From: Pseudonocardia sp.
Lineage (GTDB): Bacteria; Actinomycetota; Actinomycetes; Mycobacteriales; Pseudonocardiaceae
Assembly (NCBI GenBank): GCA_030453005.1
Contig: JAKDLE010000105.1
Span: forward strand, 1-7,899
Direction: 5' to 3'
Length of the DNA: 7,899 nt
A program made the position numbers and the translations under genes. Below the pieces are notes generated by a model. That model made no database searches and had not been told where the DNA came from. It saw nothing but the letters and a program-made list of their open reading frames with translations. This document shows positions 6,862 to 7,899 of this stretch, in pieces (position 1 is the first letter of the stretch; each line of letters begins with the position of its first letter).

Positions 6862-7005
6862 TCAGCGGGGCCTCGTCGGTTGGAGGACGGCCTCCACCAG
6901 TGCCTCGGTACGCAGGTGGGTGCCCTCCTGGTAGGAGGGGTCGCGCACCATGTCGCAGAACGCCCGTCTGCTCGGGTAGGACACGAGCAGCACGGCGTCC
7001 CTGTG
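6862..7005 (-). pseudogene. 5'-truncated remnant of a DUF1330-like gene
   Basis: Read leftward, this stretch encodes DAVLLVSYPSRRAF, then DMVRDPSYQEGTHLRTEAL, then VEAVLQPT and a TGA. This matches the C-terminal half of small DUF1330-like (ferredoxin-like, dimeric alpha/beta barrel) proteins as I remember them: hydrophobic strand, YPSR, aromatic, D/SPxYQ, HLR, EAL. The full family is about 95-100 residues or longer; here only some 45 remain. Upstream the frame stays open but loses all resemblance and runs into the start of dedA on the other strand. A GTG at 6993 with AGGGA just before it could start a 43-residue product, but that would begin inside a core strand. I therefore call a gene fragment, perhaps cut when the dedA segment was joined here. 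A functional short protein is the alternative. Confidence 0.55.
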
Positions 7006-7057
7006 AATCCCGTGACTCGACCGGATGATCTCGCGCGGTTTCGGGCAATCTGGGTGG

Positions 7058-7687
7058 ATGTTGGCCGACTGGGTGTTCTCGATCGTCGACCGCCTCGGGG
7101 TGCTGGGCGTCGGCCTACTGATCCTGCTCGAGAACGTGATCCCGCCGATCCCGTCGGAGGTGATCCTGCCGCTGGCGGGCTTCCAGGCCCGGGCGGGCGC
7201 GTTCAACGTGGTCGCCGTGTGGGCGGCGGCCACCGCGGGCGCGGTGCTCGGTGCGGTGCTCCTCTACGGGCTGGGCCGCTGGTTGGGCTACGAACGGCTC
7301 CACCGACTTGCGGGGCACCGCTGGTTCATCCTGTCCAGCCGGCGCGACATCGAGCGCGGCCAGAACCTCATGGAGCAGCACGGCGGCAAGATCGTGCTGC
7401 TGGCCCGCTGCGTGCCGCTGCTGCGCAGCATCGTGTCGATCCCGGCGGGTGTGGTCTGCATGCCCGTGTGGCGGTTCGTCGCGCTGACGACGATCGGCAC
7501 GGGGATCTGGAACGCCCTGTTCATCTGGCTCGGCTGGACCCTCAACGAGAACTGGGGCGTCGTGAAGCAGTACCTCGCCCCGATCAGCTACACCATCATC
7601 GGGCTGGTGCTCGTCGGGCTCGGCGTGTTGATCTACCGCAGGATGAAGGTCAGGTCGGAGATCGAACCAGCTCAGGACCATCGCTAG
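7058..7687 (+). CDS. DedA-family inner-membrane protein
   Basis: A 209-residue DedA/VTT-domain membrane protein. The family includes undecaprenyl-phosphate and phospholipid translocases needed for envelope upkeep and membrane potential. The hallmarks are clear: LLILLENVIPPIPSEVILPLAGF (residues 20-42, re-entrant loop with Glu34) and ARCVPLLRSIVSIPAGVVCMP (residues 116-136, with Arg117, Pro120 and Arg123). Hydrophobic segments are at about 13-28, 48-72, 111-134, 141-165 and 176-196. The end is short and charged. ATG at 7058 is preferred because the family normally begins about 10 residues before the first helix. GGGTGG touches this ATG, too close for a normal Shine-Dalgarno, and CAATCT 6 bases upstream could be a weak -10 of a leaderless message. 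An in-frame ATG at 7025 would add 11 unlike residues. The exact lipid handled is unknown. Confidence 0.9.
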   Translation: MLADWVFSIVDRLGVLGVGLLILLENVIPPIPSEVILPLAGFQARAGAFNVVAVWAAATAGAVLGAVLLYGLGRWLGYERLHRLAGHRWFILSSRRDIERGQNLMEQHGGKIVLLARCVPLLRSIVSIPAGVVCMPVWRFVALTTIGTGIWNALFIWLGWTLNENWGVVKQYLAPISYTIIGLVLVGLGVLIYRRMKVRSEIEPAQDHR

Positions 7688-7720
7688 TTCGGCCGGGCGG
7701 CTTGATCGTCAGGAGTGTGC

Positions 7721-7813
7721 ATGCAGGGCCGCACAGACGGCCATCAGTGCCCGATTCCGGTGATCACGGCCCGGGCCGCAGGCTCCGGACGAGTAGGCGA
7801 ACTCGACCACTAG
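7721..7813 (+). CDS. Short ORF with TusA-like CPIPV motif, possibly a sulfurtransferase remnant
   Basis: A 30-codon ORF from ATG at 7721 to TAG at 7811. AGGAG at 7711-7715 is exactly 5 bases before the ATG, a first-rate ribosome binding site; a GTG at 7715 in the same frame is less likely. The protein contains TDGHQCPIPVITARAAG, which resembles the N-terminal G-x-x-C-P-x-P-V/I-x-x-A-R-x-x-G pattern of TusA/SirA sulfur carriers, with one codon fewer than usual after CPIPVI. After about 25 residues it ends at the TAG that overlaps the -10 of the next gene, so the remaining 45 or so residues of a TusA fold are absent. It may be a decayed TusA start, a leader-type peptide, or chance. Translation looks possible; function is unknown. 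Confidence 0.35.
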   Translation: MQGRTDGHQCPIPVITARAAGSGRVGELDH

Positions 7814-7818
7814 AGTGG
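7807..7818 (+). promoter_or_regulatory. Promoter -10 of the Dabb gene within a 12-bp palindrome
   Basis: TAGAGT (7811-7816) fits the actinobacterial -10 form TAnnnT and ends 6 bases before the GTG of the next gene, the spacing expected for a leaderless transcript starting on that GTG. No convincing -35 is present. The -10 is embedded in the inverted repeat CCACT-AG-AGTGG (7807-7818), so a protein bound there would cover the promoter. Confidence 0.5.
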
Positions 7819-7822
7819 CCGC

Positions 7823-7899
7823 GTGATCCGCAACGTGGTGGGACGCGTGCGCCCGGACGTCCCGACCGGGCAGGTGGAGGCGGCGCTGCAGGCACTGCG
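7823..7899 (+). CDS. Dabb (stress-responsive A/B barrel) domain protein, 3'-truncated by the window edge
   Basis: Only the first 25 codons are inside the window. The start reads MIRNVVGRVRPDV, then PTGQVEAALQAL, taking GTG as Met. This matches the opening strand and first helix of Dabb-domain proteins (MIRHVVxxRxKPxV followed by an EQ/QVEAxLxAL helix), small dimeric alpha/beta-barrel proteins of about 100 residues, mostly of unknown role in actinobacteria. There is no Shine-Dalgarno before the GTG; a TAGAGT -10 element 6 bases upstream indicates a leaderless message. It follows dedA on the same strand but has its own promoter. The assignment rests on a short stretch. Confidence 0.6.
   Translation, partial: MIRNVVGRVRPDVPTGQVEAALQAL

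Noticed and set aside
7727..7742. Hairpin GGCCG / CGGCC behind dedA as a terminator
   Set aside because: The stem is only 5 bp, 40 bases past the stop, with no T-run, and lies inside the short ORF with a good ribosome binding site.
7767..7778. 12-bp palindrome CGGCCCGGGCCG
   Set aside because: A pure G/C palindrome of this size is expected by chance in such GC-rich DNA; it has no clear position relative to a start or stop.
1..7899. CRISPR arrays, tRNA genes, insertion sequences, phage or defence genes
   Set aside because: I looked for regular direct repeats, cloverleaf arms, terminal inverted repeats and typical enzymes of such systems and found none; the genes are metabolic or housekeeping.

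Overview
This window reads as ordinary chromosome from a very high-GC actinobacterium. The codon use is G/C-ending, GTG and TTG serve as starts, terminators lack U-tracts, and several starts look leaderless. The gene set (a mycobacterial-style fadA-fadB pair, small CCHC zinc protein, SGNH hydrolase, DUF1330 and Dabb proteins) suggests Pseudonocardiales or a relative, but that placement is inference. No phage, transposon, CRISPR, rRNA or tRNA was seen.

Left part (1-1370): the C-terminal three quarters or more of fumarylacetoacetase, the last enzyme of tyrosine/homogentisate breakdown, runs off the left edge. It converges on a small minus-strand gene for a 92-residue protein of unknown function with a CCHC zinc-binding tail. 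A strong hairpin lies between the two stop codons.

Centre (1484-6097): a fatty-acid beta-oxidation module. A MerR-family regulator and a hotdog-fold acyl-CoA thioesterase are read leftward as a likely two-gene operon. Divergently, a thiolase (fadA) and the fused enoyl-CoA hydratase/3-hydroxyacyl-CoA dehydrogenase (fadB) are read rightward, 3 bases apart. The 58-base divergent gap holds an 8-5-8 inverted repeat that overlaps both predicted promoters and is the obvious candidate operator. The thiolase, and probably merR, look leaderless. The inferred logic is that MerR controls its own operon and fadAB in response to an acyl-CoA or similar ligand; FadB and FadA carry out the last three beta-oxidation steps, and the thioesterase could release CoA from accumulating acyl-CoAs.

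Right part (6129-7899): an SGNH/GDSL hydrolase on the minus strand, a 5'-truncated remnant of a DUF1330-like gene behind it, a DedA-family membrane protein on the plus strand, a doubtful 30-codon ORF with a good Shine-Dalgarno and a TusA-like CPIPV motif, and the first 25 codons of a Dabb-domain protein with a leaderless-type promoter.

I found no clearly new multi-gene system. The items most worth checking are the MerR operator region, the small zinc protein, the TusA-like short ORF and the gene remnant next to dedA. All assignments are from reading the sequence and remembered family motifs; no search was run.
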